The translations under genes and the position numbers were made by a program. A model generated the notes under the pieces. That model saw only the letters and a list, made by a program, of their open reading frames with translations, was not told where the DNA came from and ran no database searches. Below are positions 20,825 through 31,192 of a stretch of DNA of 64,000 nt, in pieces (the stretch's first letter is position 1; every line of letters begins with the position of its first letter). This stretch comes from Orychophragmus violaceus (Eukaryota; Streptophyta; Magnoliopsida; Brassicales; Brassicaceae): NCBI GenBank assembly GCA_030180135.1, contig CM058229.1, positions 43,179,522 to 43,243,521 on the forward strand, given 5' to 3'.

Positions 20825-21963
20825 CCCTTTTTATCTGTTTCCGCCCGAGGGGGCTTTTTAATTCAGATTTTTTGTTGCCCGAGGGGGCTTTTAATTTCTT
20901 TTCCAGACTTTGGTTGCCCAAGGGGGCTTTAATTTTCTGTTCGAATTCGAGGATATAAAAAATCTTTCATGCCTTAGCATAGATTTCATTGTTTTTATGT
21001 CTCAATATAGCCATTGTGGCGATTCGAGCCTTTCTAGAGGAACCGAGCGGATAACTTGTCGTGTTGCCTTAGAAGGTTCGTTGCGATCCTTTAAGTCAGT
21101 CGCATTTGAGCTCGAGCTCTTTGCCAAGAATGGTTTGGGGCGCGACTACTTCGTGATGTAAGGTTTGAGCTCAGTCGCTGGATAGAAGTATTAAGTATGG
21201 AAACGAATCGAAGTAAACTTACAAAGATTCGATTTAGAGGTTGCGTGTTTGAATGGCTGTTCTGGCCTCGTTATTTCGCTTGAGGGGTGGGGTAGCTCCC
21301 CGATTCTTTTAATCCGTATAAGGTTTAGAAGAATTGTATTCTTAAGGGAGATCATTGTGGATCTCTTTCTTTGGAACTATCATTTCAGTTCGTTCGTGGT
21401 GGGAGGACCATTCTAGGTCGCTTGTTTTTGGGACGATCATTTCAGTTCGTTCGAAGCGGGAGGACAGTTCTAGGTCGCTCGTTTGAAGGGATAATTTCAT
21501 ATCACTTGGTTATAGAAGGGATAATTTCATATCGCTTTGAAGGGATAATTTCATATCGTCTTGTTATTTGGAAGAGGCCATTTCAGGTCACTTGGGAAGG
21601 ATAATTTCATATCGCTTTGACTTAGAAGAGACCATTTCATATCTTTCGTTTCGGGAAGGGATAATTTCATATCACTTTGGTCTTTTGGGAGAGGCCATTT
21701 CAGGTCGCTCGAAATAGGATAATTTCATATCGTTTGCTTTGGAAGGGATAATTTCATATCAACGTAGTGGCTTTAACAGGAAGAGACGTTTGATTAGAAG
21801 ACTTATTTTGATTTCACAAAGATAAGTTAGTATGACTTCGTCAGAAGTTGTCGAGCTCAGTGAGAGCTTTGTGTTTGGGGGGTGGCTGCGCTCGAAGTCG
21901 AGCTGCCTACGTACCCTTTTAGGGGATCAAGCCATTTCGTAGTTCGATTATGTTGATGTACTT
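20825..21963. repeat. G1 tandem-repeat region between antisense gene and pol
   Basis: Non-coding gap between two converging genes. 20845-20935 holds three copies of a GCCCGAGGGGGCTTTT-type unit. 21371-21770 holds a degenerate array of GGGATAATTTCATATC and GACGATCATTTCAGTTCG units of variable length. 21885-21911 is an inverted repeat (GCTCGA-AG-TCGAGC) flanked by GGC/GCC. The same layout occurs in G0 at 39423-40645. Confidence 0.82.
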
Positions 21964-24900
21964 CTAGTGGAAATACTTTTTGAGGTTGATGATGTTCCAA
22001 GGTCGTAGTTCGGGCTTCTGGGTTTCCACCGATTTGAGTCGGTAGACCCCGTCCTTTACGATGTCGGTGACCTGGTAAGGACCTTCCCACTTCGCTCCTA
22101 ATTTTCCAGTGTGTTCTTCCTTTTTATGGTCGAACACTTTCCTTAAGACGAGCTCTCCTACTTGAAACCTCCGAGTTTTGATTCGGGAATCATAGTAGCG
22201 AGCCGCTGCTTGTTGGTAATTCTGGAGTCGAGCTAATGCGAGGTTCCTTCTTTCGTCGGCGAGGTCGAGCTCGTCAGTTATCATCTTGTTGTTAAGTTCC
22301 TCTTGTCGCGGGCATTCTTCTTTGCGAATGCTTGACACGAGAATTTCGGCTGGTACTACCGCCTCGATTCCGTAAGCTAGCGAGAAGGGAGTCTCGCCAG
22401 TGGATTTACGGGGGTTAGTCCGGTAGGCCCAGAGTACGGCTGGGAGCTCGTCACTCCAGGTTGTTTTGCACTCGTTGAGCCTTTTCTTGAGGCCGTTCAT
22501 AATCGCTTTGTTGGCTGCTTCTGCTAGCCCGTTCCCTTGGGGGTAGCGTGGCGTTGAGTAAGTCAGCTTTATGTTCCAAGTTCTGCAGAACTCTTTGAAC
22601 GTGTTTGATATGAACTGAGGTCCGTTATCGGTAACGATCTCGTGGGGTAGTCCATGTCTGCAAACGATGTTTCGCCAGACGAACTCCTTAACATGAACGT
22701 CCTTGATTTTCTGGTATGACTTTGCTTCAATCCACTTGGTGAAGTAGTCTGTCATCACCAATAGATGTGTGGCTTTCTTTTTGCCAGATGGGACCAGCGG
22801 TCCAACGATGTCCATTCCCCACCGCATGAATGGGTACGGCGATGAGATAGAGGAGAGTTTCTCCGACGCTTGGTGGATAATTGGGGCATGCTTTTGGCAT
22901 TTATCGCACTTGTTGGAGAAAGATTCGCATTCGGCGGCCATTGTTGGCCAATAGTAGCCTTGCCTTTTGATTCGCACGGCCAATGCTCGTCCTCCGGAAT
23001 GGCTTCCGCAGGATCCGTCATGTGTTTGTGTAATCACGGCTAGGGCTTGCTTTTTGTCAAGGCATTTAAGGTAAGGTCCGGAGAGGCTCCTTTTAAAGAG
23101 CTCTCCTTGTGTGACACAGTACCTCGCACTTTGCATTTTAAGTTTCCGTGCCTCCCATTTGCCATCGGGAACTTCGCCATTTGTGATGTATCGAATGATC
23201 GGAGTTCTCCAATCTTCGTCATTGTTTGGCTCAGGTCCCTGACTAGTGGATGCGGTTTGAATTGGTCCGTCGGGGACGTTCGCGACGTATATGGTGTTTC
23301 TAGGATCAAGATCATCATCAATCTCGATGATGTCGCTATTAGTGCCTCCGGGACATTCTTTGCGTTTGACATCGTTTTTCACAGCGGGCCCGTCCTCTTT
23401 CAAGGACAGAGCTTTGAGAGCTATGTCGATGCTTGGTTTTTCTATCCCTTCGACTGGTATGATTCTTTTGAGGTTAGGATCTGATGTCGAAGCTAATGCG
23501 GCTAGCGCATCGGCTGCACTGTTTTCACCTCGTGGGATTCGTGTTAGATCGAAGAATTCGATCTGTTCGACCAATGTATGGACTACCCGTAGGTATGCTT
23601 CCATTCGTTCGTCTTTGGCCTCGTAGTCACCATGATATTGGCTTGTGACCAGTTGGGAATCGCTGAAGGCATTTACTTCTCGGGCTCCTATTGCTATCGC
23701 AAGTCTAAGCCCGGCTATCAGCGCTTCGTATTCTGCCTCGTTATTCGATGCGGCGAAGCCCAATCTAAACGATTGTTCTAATACTTCACCCGTTGGGGAG
23801 ATTAATTTCACTCCGACTCCGGACCCTTGTCTTGAGGAAGCTCCATCGACGTAGAGTTTCCATCTTTGGGTCGAAGTCGGGTCGAGTTCTATAGTCGGAG
23901 GGAGCTCGATTATGAAATCTGCCAGTCCTTGTGCTTTTAGGCATGTTCGAGCTTTGTATCCAATGTCGTACTCGCTGAGTTCGATAGCCCATTTGACCAA
24001 TCGACCTGATTGGCTTGGACTGTGAAGGATGGTTCTCAGCGGCTGAGAGGTCATCACTATTATCGAGTGCGATTGAAAATACGGTCGGAGTTTCCGAGCC
24101 GATGTTACCAGCGCTAAGGCGAGCTTTTCCATGGCGGGGTATCTGGTTTCAGCGTCGATCAAGGTCTTACTGATGCAATACACCGGCCGTTGTTCGTTCT
24201 GTTCTTCGCGAACCAGGACTCCACTTACTGCTGCCGTCGAGACAGCTAAGTAGAGATAAAGGGGTTCTCCTTCTACTGGTTTCGCCAGTATGGGTGGTTC
24301 GCTTAAGTAAGTTTTGAGCTGAGTGAATGCCTCTTCACACTTTTCGTCCCAAAGGAACTTTTTGTTTGCTTTGAGCAAGTGATAAAAGGGTAGACATTTA
24401 TCAGTCGACCTCGAGATGAAGCTATTCAGAGCAGCTATTTTGCCGGTTAGGCGCTGGACTTCTCGCGTTGTTCTGGGAGATTTCATCTCTATGAACGTTG
24501 CGATCTGTTTGGGGTTCGCTTCGATCCCTCTTTCGGTTACTAAGTAACCGAGGAACTCTCCTGAAGGGACCCCGAAGGTACATTTAGCTGGGTTGAGTTT
24601 CATCCCGTACTTATTGAGAATGGTAAAGCATTCTTTTAGTTGGGGGATGTGATCTTCGTCCCTAGAAGATTTTACCAGCATATCATCGATGTAGACCTCC
24701 ATGGTTTTGCCTAGGAGTCCTGAGAACATCTTGTTGACGAGGCGCTGGTAAGTTGCTCCTGCGTTTTTTAGTCCGAAGGGCATGACTTTGTAGCAGTACG
24801 TGCCTCGATCAGTTATGAACGAGGTCTTTTCTTGGTCTTCAGGGTTCATCAATATTTGATTGTACCCTGAGAACGCGTCCATAAAGGATAGCAGCTGATG

Positions 24901-25404
24901 TCCAGCGGTGGCCTCGACCAGTCGGTCGATGTGCGGGAGTGGGAAGCTGTCCTTTGGACATGCTTTGTTGAGATCCGTGAAGTCTACACAGACCCTCCAC
25001 TTTCCGTTCTTTTTCTTAACCACCACGGGGTTTGCGAGCCAGTCGGGGTACTTGACCTCTCTGATCGATCCGATTTTTAATAGCCGATCGACCTCGTCAT
25101 TGACGACTTTGGCCCGTTCAGGGCCTAGTTTTCGACGTTTCTGTCTTACCGGTTTGTAGGTCGGGTCGACATTCAGCTCGTGGCTGGTTACGTCGATGTT
25201 TATCCCTTTCATGTCTGCTGAAGACCAGGCGAAGGAGTCGACATTCTTTTTGAGAAAAGAGAACAGTTCGTTCTTGACTGGCTCCGATAGGTCGATTCCT
25301 ATGCCAACGAGTCTTTCGGGATGAGCCTCGTCTATGCAGACCTGAGTCGTGAGGTCCTTTGGGGGTCCTATTTGACTGGGGTCGTTCGACCTTTTGGTCT
25401 GCAT
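21964..25404 (-). CDS. G1 Pol: RT, RNase H, second RNase H, integrase
   Basis: An uninterrupted 1146-residue frame. RT covers about residues 95-275, with FMDAFSGYNQI, FGLKNAGATYQ and catalytic YIDD at about 238-241. A first RNase H follows at about 340-460. A second RNase H-like domain (VDGASSRQGSGVG, NNEAEYEALIAGL, SDSQLV, AADALAALA) lies at about 510-650; this duplication is typical of the Tat lineage. Integrase has an H-H-C-C zinc region (about 785-825) and catalytic Asp-Asp-Glu in WGMDIVG, VTDNGPQF and GNGLAEAANKA (about 850-960). No chromodomain is visible. The first ATG lies 11 codons after the in-frame UAG that ends gag-protease, so translation probably depends on readthrough, not on this ATG. 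Confidence 0.92.
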   Translation of the reverse strand: MQTKRSNDPSQIGPPKDLTTQVCIDEAHPERLVGIGIDLSEPVKNELFSFLKKNVDSFAWSSADMKGINIDVTSHELNVDPTYKPVRQKRRKLGPERAKVVNDEVDRLLKIGSIREVKYPDWLANPVVVKKKNGKWRVCVDFTDLNKACPKDSFPLPHIDRLVEATAGHQLLSFMDAFSGYNQILMNPEDQEKTSFITDRGTYCYKVMPFGLKNAGATYQRLVNKMFSGLLGKTMEVYIDDMLVKSSRDEDHIPQLKECFTILNKYGMKLNPAKCTFGVPSGEFLGYLVTERGIEANPKQIATFIEMKSPRTTREVQRLTGKIAALNSFISRSTDKCLPFYHLLKANKKFLWDEKCEEAFTQLKTYLSEPPILAKPVEGEPLYLYLAVSTAAVSGVLVREEQNEQRPVYCISKTLIDAETRYPAMEKLALALVTSARKLRPYFQSHSIIVMTSQPLRTILHSPSQSGRLVKWAIELSEYDIGYKARTCLKAQGLADFIIELPPTIELDPTSTQRWKLYVDGASSRQGSGVGVKLISPTGEVLEQSFRLGFAASNNEAEYEALIAGLRLAIAIGAREVNAFSDSQLVTSQYHGDYEAKDERMEAYLRVVHTLVEQIEFFDLTRIPRGENSAADALAALASTSDPNLKRIIPVEGIEKPSIDIALKALSLKEDGPAVKNDVKRKECPGGTNSDIIEIDDDLDPRNTIYVANVPDGPIQTASTSQGPEPNNDEDWRTPIIRYITNGEVPDGKWEARKLKMQSARYCVTQGELFKRSLSGPYLKCLDKKQALAVITQTHDGSCGSHSGGRALAVRIKRQGYYWPTMAAECESFSNKCDKCQKHAPIIHQASEKLSSISSPYPFMRWGMDIVGPLVPSGKKKATHLLVMTDYFTKWIEAKSYQKIKDVHVKEFVWRNIVCRHGLPHEIVTDNGPQFISNTFKEFCRTWNIKLTYSTPRYPQGNGLAEAANKAIMNGLKKRLNECKTTWSDELPAVLWAYRTNPRKSTGETPFSLAYGIEAVVPAEILVSSIRKEECPRQEELNNKMITDELDLADERRNLALARLQNYQQAAARYYDSRIKTRRFQVGELVLRKVFDHKKEEHTGKLGAKWEGPYQVTDIVKDGVYRLKSVETQKPELRPWNIINLKKYFH

Positions 25405-25425
25405 GGTGGCGAGCTCGTCCTCTTT

Positions 25426-25437
25426 CTGTAATTGCTA
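25426..25437 (-). promoter_or_regulatory. G1 candidate stop-codon readthrough site
   Basis: On the minus strand the gag-protease frame ends UAG CAA UUA CAG and then stays open, in the same frame, into pol. UAG followed by CARYYA is the tobamovirus-type readthrough context. The identical 12 bases occur at the same place in G0 (44097-44108). Confidence 0.75.
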
Positions 25438-28216
25438 CGCAGGGGATTTCTCGATCTGTTTGAATCCGTTCATGTAGCAATGGCGGGAAATCTTTTGACT
25501 TCCGTGAATGGTTTTGATCCCTTTGGGTGTCGGGAACTTTACGCATTGGTGGTAGGTCGATGGTATCGCTTTCATGTCGTATATCCATGGTCGACCTAGG
25601 ATTGCGTTATAGGGAGCTGGCCGATCTACTATGACGAACTCTGTCATTCTCCGAACTCCTCCAGCGATTACTGGGGCGAAGACAGAGCCCATCGAGTATG
25701 TCGTTTCACCAGCAAAACCTACTAGTGGCGTCTTTTCTTCTACAACCTCGGAGTCGTTGAAGTCCATCTTTTTGAACGCGTCGTAAAAGAGGACATCTAC
25801 CGAACTCCCTGTGTCAATCATTATCCTTGAGAGTTCGACATCTCCCACTACTAGACAAACGAGGAGAGCGTCGTCGTGTGGTTTGTCGAGATTACTTGTC
25901 TCGCTCTCGTGGAAAATGATCTCGTGGTCTGGACCCAACATTGGGGTCTTTCCCCTTCTGTCGGTCTCGACTCTTCTCTGAAGAGCTTTGATCGAATTGA
26001 CCGAGTCGCGGCAAAGTTTGGAGCCACCGAAGATGAAGTCGATTCGTTTAGGGGGTATAGCCCGTACACCCCCCCCCCCCCCCCCCGCAGAGACGAGGGA
26101 GATTGATTCTTGAGCGTAAACTTTTGGAAGGAGCCGGAGGCGGGGATAGTGCCGAACCTCCCGGGGTACCGCTCAGGTTAAGCTCGCCGAGGATGAACTC
26201 GACTCGCTTCCGCGACCCTTGAGGGAGTGTTTAGGGAGATTCCGGCTCCTTTGACCGTTCCCGTTTATTTTGAGAGTGCTTTTTAGAGTTCGACTCCTTG
26301 GTCTGTTTGTTTTCCTTTTTGTCGGACAGAGTTTCCTCCTCGACCTCGGAGTCTTTTTTGCTTTCGGACTCTTGTTTTTGAGCCTCTGCTTTAGCTCGAG
26401 TATAGCAATCCTCGGTCGAGTGCCCTCTCTTATTGTGGAAATCACAGAATTTTTCCTTGTCGAACTCGAATTTCTTCGAGCTCTTTGGGCTCTCGACCGC
26501 GTTGACGTTCCCTGACTTACGGGAATCCTTTTTCGAGTTTGAATTCTACGGACCCGATGGGTTCCTTTCTTTCCGGTGTTTTTCCCTGAGGGCCGTGGTT
26601 TCGTCCTCGAGGCGAGCAAAGGTCGATGCGCGATGGAGGGCGTCATCGAGCGTTTGGGGTTCGCGGATCGTTATTTCCTCGCGGAATCTGGTTGAGAACC
26701 ATAGTCCTCGTCTTAACGCTTCTATAGCTACCTCATCTCGTGGGTTCGCGATTTTGGATTTTATTTCCTTGAATCGGTCGATGTACGAGCGAAGTGTTTC
26801 GTCGGGTTTTTGAGAGACGCCAAATAAGGCTGCCTCGGTAGTCTTTTCCTCGATGAAAACGGAGTATTGTTTGAGGAAAGCCGTCATGAACTGGGTGAAG
26901 TTGTCAATGGACCTTTCTTCCAGTCCGGCAAACCATTCTAGGGCAGAACCTGATAGTTTTTCCGCGAAGAGCCTGCAGAAGGCTGGATCCCTCTCCTCAT
27001 CGGTAAGGTACACCCTTGCCATCGCTAGTCGGAATGCCCTGATGTGGGCTTTCGGGTCCGATTTCCCAGAGAATTCTGGAAACTTAGTTTTCTTGATCTC
27101 TCGGATTCTTGCAAACGCAATCCGATCTGTGAACGGCGTTTGTTGTGTTTCTTCGATCACTCGATCGATGTCAGGAGCCGCGCTCGTCGCCATGTGAACT
27201 TTTGAGCTCAGACTGTTAAACTGGGCTTTTGCCTGTTCAATGTATTGTCTAAGCATATCGTGTTCATCGCCCTCTGCGGGTGCGAACTGGACTTGCGCCT
27301 GTCCTGACGCTTGTTCCGGAAAAATGGGGTCGAGGAGATCGATCGTTGGGATCGACCTCGTCTGATCGACCTGTGGCGTTCGGAACTGGACTGAGTTTGA
27401 TCCATTAAGGAGTCCCGAGCTCGAGGCGAAGGCAGAACCTCCTAGTTGCCTTGGTCGGGTGTTAGAGTTACTCGGGAAAGGTGGTGGCCCGGGTAATGGT
27501 CGGCTTCTTGATCCGGTTGGATCTGCGACCATTGAACTCGAACCAAATGGGGTCGGAACCGTGATAGGGGTCATTGTTGGGCGGAAGCCGCTATTTGACG
27601 TATTACCGAAATGTCCCGACGTTCCCGGAGGAGTTACTACTTGGGAGAAGTCCAAGCGAGTACACGGTGGAGGACTTATGGGAGTTCGCGTTTGTCTGCC
27701 CCCTTGGTTTTGACTGGCGAGCTCTTCAAGACGGGCGTTCGGGCGCCGCTCTTGTTCTTCGAGCTGCGCTGCTAGGGAACGGTTTGCGACCTCTTGGGCC
27801 CTTGCGCTTGCCTCGTTGTTTCTCGTTCGATCTACCAACAGGCTTAACATCGAACGGATCTCGGCAAGATCGCTTGGTCCTTGTCTCTGTGGAGCGGAAG
27901 GTAGTGGTGAATTGGGTCTGGTTACTCCAGATCCTCCTCCCTGGGTGGGTATTGAGTCGTTTCTCATCCACACCCAGTTTCTGCTCGGATCATTAGTTCC
28001 TGATAAAACGTTTGTCGGAGTCTGGCTTGTCGCGATTGTTTGAGCGATGGAGCCAGCTGGTGCCGCGGTCGTGGAGACTGAGGCGGAGCTCGTCAACACG
28101 CCGTCGGTCTGACCCATGTTCCTTACCCCGGTAGTGTTCTGAGGAACGTTGTCGACCGTTTGAGGGCGGTCAACCGGTGGTGTGGAGCTGGGAGAGCCAG
28201 TTTGGTCGGGATTCAT
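25435..28216 (-). pseudogene. G1 Gag-protease, two lesions
   Basis: The ATG at 28216 opens a 556-residue frame: a Ser/Thr/Pro-rich N-terminus, then a retrotransposon gag domain (about residues 375-525; NFTQFMTAFLKQYS, EALRRGLW). A TAG at 26546-26548 stops it before the zinc knuckle, CDFHNKRGHSTEDC (26405-26446). That knuckle is a C-X2-H-X4-H-X4-C variant. The protease with MIDTGSSVDVLF lies at about 25790-25820. A run of 18 C at 26069-26086, where G0 has 5, adds 13 bases and shifts the frame between knuckle and protease. The gene product would therefore be truncated Gag, and Pol would not be reached. Confidence 0.88.
26069..26086. repeat. Homopolymer of 18 C
   Basis: Within the G1 gag-protease linker. 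The matching G0 position (44740-44744) has 5 C, so this is an expansion of 13 bases or an assembly artefact. Confidence 0.95.
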
Positions 28217-28270
28217 CTCGATCTATCGGATCTAGGATCTGATTCTTAAGATAGGAAAGGCTATAGAATG

Positions 28271-28290
28271 TCCCCACAGTCGGCGCCAAA
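28271..28290 (-). other. G1 primer-binding site
   Basis: Reverse complement reads TTTGGCGCCGACTGTGGGGA against the inner end of the 5' LTR. The TGGCGCCG start resembles the 3' end of tRNA-Asp; the exact tRNA is not confirmed. The gag start codon follows about 55 bp later. Confidence 0.75.
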
Positions 28291-28829
28291 TGTGAGATCC
28301 GGGATTCACACTAAGAATTTGTATTCGTGGATTTGGACTTTTGGATATAGAAATGGTATAGTTTCCTATGAATCAAAGACTTTATTGAGATTGATCGTCG
28401 AGATAGAACAAACACAGTCGAAAAGAGAGTACAAAGTATGGAATCGAGCTATCTAGTCGAAGTGTTCTTAGCCTAGGTTGGAAGTGTCTTTGATGAGCCG
28501 CCACTTCTTCCTTTAAATAGTCTCCACTCTCATCTCTTCGTCCTGATACTTCGGCCTCGTCGTTGTAACAATCTCCGAGATTCGCGCGGATCAGTTGATC
28601 TGACGAAGACCGAGTTGCTCTATCTCCACGTCATCCTCAGCCAAGCTCGAGCTCGATCGTCTCCGGCTTCGGCGTCGTCTGGGCCTCTCTAAGGTGCTTG
28701 CTTTGCTTGGGCCCAACAAGAGAGTTGACTCTCCCGTTTATCTTTGATTCTGGAATGGGCTCGTAATTACGGGCCTTTGTCTTGTCTGGTAATGGGCCGG
28801 ATTTCCTAGAGGGAAATCCAGTACCAACA
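28291..28829 (-). repeat. G1 5' LTR
   Basis: 539 bp, same length as the 3' LTR at 10028. Four substitutions were noted between the two (for example CCAAGC here against CCGAGC). It is followed by CTAAC, the right target-site copy (28830-28834). Confidence 0.93.
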
Positions 28830-28834
28830 CTAAC

Positions 28835-29134
28835 TATCTCAATCTTTTTCGTAATTGTTTACAAATTTCGAATTGAGCGGTTGGGATTGTGGAATGCGAA
28901 AGATCCCACGGATCTCGAGCACGAGATAGTTTAAAAGGGGAAGTTACCTAGCACGATTCTCATTACTGCTCGCACTACAAATCGTCAAGGTAACTTCTTC
29001 TCCCTCATTATATCTCTTTGTTTTTATGTTTGCCTCTCGCTCTTATTCCTTTTGCCGTTACTCCGAGACCTTCTCCTCTAGAGATTTCGTCTTTCTTCTT
29101 TTCTTGAAAGAAATTTCCGATTCACCGAACTATC
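28835..29134 (+). other. G0 internal: upstream region of its antisense gene
   Basis: G0 sequence homologous to 18071-18363 in G1, with the conserved TATA-like TTTAAAAG at 28930-28937 and a pyrimidine-rich leader before the ATG at 29135. Confidence 0.65.
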
Positions 29135-30537
29135 ATGGTTCGAAAGGGTACGGACAGGGCAAGTTCAACTGTGGCGGCGGGACCGGGCGGTCCCCATCCC
29201 CCGTCCAGTCTGACTGTCGACCAAATACGGAAGTTGCGGGCAAAGTGCCGGATCCCGCCGGAGGTGGAGATACTTATCCTATCACCGGAAATATCCCCGG
29301 AAACTATCGTCGAGGGTCATTGTTGTGCTTCTTATACCTATTTCAATAAATGTGGATTGTTTTTTTCCAATCCCTCGCATTATCTCATGGGTTTTGGCTC
29401 AGCTCCAGCTGGCCTTTCACAAGATGACTCCGAATTTTGTTCGTTATGTCATCGGGCTCGGGGTCAGAGCCGTCGAGGAGGGTATCGACTTCGGGGTCGA
29501 GGAGTTGATGAGGGTTTGTTCGGTAAAACATAACACTCGTTTTCCCGGGACCTACTACCTCTCTCCTCGCCATGGGAAGATCCTTGATGAGATCCCGACG
29601 AGGGATGTGTGGAAGAGTAAATACTTTTACTTCAGGATCAATCATCACTCGGTCGAGGATTTTGATTACTCGGTTATCCCGACAAGATGGGCAGCTAGCG
29701 TTGGTTAGCTTATAGGGTTTACTAGTTTCTCTGGTTGACATCGAGCTGTTTGCTAATAACTTTTTGGTTTCTTTGCAGAGGCTCCTGAGTCATTACCTTT
29801 GAACCCAAATACATCGAGTTTGGTAGCTCGCCTTCGGAGAGGAGATACCCGCTGGTCTAAATTTACGGACCAGCGAATTCGAGCTGCCTTAGGTCCTGCG
29901 GCCCGACAACCTCCTTTATACCAACCTCGTCTTTCGCGAGACGGATCATGCCTCCCTTCTCGGCCCACTTCGACTCGAATCGTTCAGGCTCCGCTTCAGA
30001 TTATCGAGCGGGCTGGAGAGAGTAAGTGTTTTGGCTAGTCCGTACAAGGATTTTTGCGCCGTATGCCTTTTTGTTTGTCGGGCTGACTCGTGTATGTTTT
30101 GTCTGCAGATCGATCTGTTTCGGACGACATTTCTACTGCAAGAACCCCTTCTCTTGGAAAGATGTCGCGAAGATCTAGCAGTCGTCGGAACGGGAAGGAT
30201 CCCGTTGATTTAGCGAAGAAAATGAAGGCCGGCGACTTGAGCAACGCCCTTCTTTTTGCCATGGACGAGGGGCCTCCTCCTCCTCCTTCGATCCCTCCTC
30301 CAAACCCTGTTCAGGTTTCTCTCCTCGAGGTCGCAGGGTCCGGAGAGGCAAACGTGGGGGTGGAGGATTTACCTCCTCTTTCGGCCGGTCAGTAACCAGT
30401 TCAGATCCCGTATGGAGAGCCTGTTTTGCACAACTCCCGGTCGAATGGTTCGTGGGGATCAAACGGTCGGAGCCGGGGCGGTCCTCCTCCTCCGGCGGCG
30501 AAGCGTCAAAGGACTGACGCGGAGGTGAGCTCGAGGA

Positions 30538-30542
30538 GATCG
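30538..30542. repeat. C2 target-site duplication, left (GATCG)
   Basis: GATCG here and at 38345-38349 directly flank C2. Confidence 0.93.
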
Positions 30543-31179
30543 TGTTGGAATTGTGTCCAGTAATCTCGGTACTGTCTCTAGAAAGTAAGAGTATGTCAAT
30601 GATCAGACATAAGTCATATAATACTGGGGGTCATGATGGCTTGCTAGAGTCCGCTCATGATCTATAAGTCTTGGACTTATTGCCTTTATTATATGATCCC
30701 ATATGGGTCACACGCCTAAGCTAACAGGAAAATGTGTTGGAACGGCTTAGCAGAAGTACGACAAAAGTGCCAGGCATTTGTCGTACTAAGAGAGAAAGAT
30801 TAATGGGTCTGATTAAATGGGATTTAATCAGATTGGTGTTTTGGGCCCATAAGCCCAAAAGGGAAAGAGAAGGCTTTTAATAAACAAAAGCCAAATCTCT
30901 TTCTCCGAACCCCAAACCCTGGCCGCGATTTTCCTCTCCTCTCTGCGCCTCCCATCAGCTCGGTCTAGCAGCCGTTTTCTGTGATCGCGTGTGTGAACCT
31001 TTGGAGGATTCATCCCTCGGTGTATCTCTCTGATCTCTGACCTGTTCTATTCCTTCCGCTGCAACAAACAGGTAAAAGGTGAGATCATCTAATGTTTCTA
31101 TACAAGAGAACCTAGATCTGTATGTTTAGGTTGATATGAATCTGTGAATTACATCAGGATCAACTAAACAGTTCCTACA
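30543..31179 (+). repeat. C2 5' LTR
   Basis: 637 bp, TGTTGGAATTGTG to GTTCCTACA; appears identical to the 3' LTR at 37708. Confidence 0.95.
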
Positions 31180-31180
31180 G

Positions 31181-31192
31181 TGGTATCAGAGC
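31181..31192 (+). other. C2 primer-binding site
   Basis: TGGTATCAGAGC, complementary to the initiator tRNA-Met 3' end. Confidence 0.93.

Larger units (their letters stand above)
10028..28829 (-). mobile_element. G1: Tat-type Ty3/gypsy element inside G0
   Basis: A complete minus-strand element, about 11.5 kb without the copia C1 insertion at 10570-17904. LTRs are 539 bp each and differ at four positions by eye. It carries an intact pol, a gag broken by one nonsense codon and a homopolymer expansion, and an antisense gene. TSD CTAAC. It is a younger member of the same family as G0. Confidence 0.94.

Noticed and set aside
21371..21770. Possible CRISPR-like spaced repeats
   Set aside because: Units vary in length and sequence, spacers are not unique, and the array lies in a plant retrotransposon; it is an ordinary tandem array.
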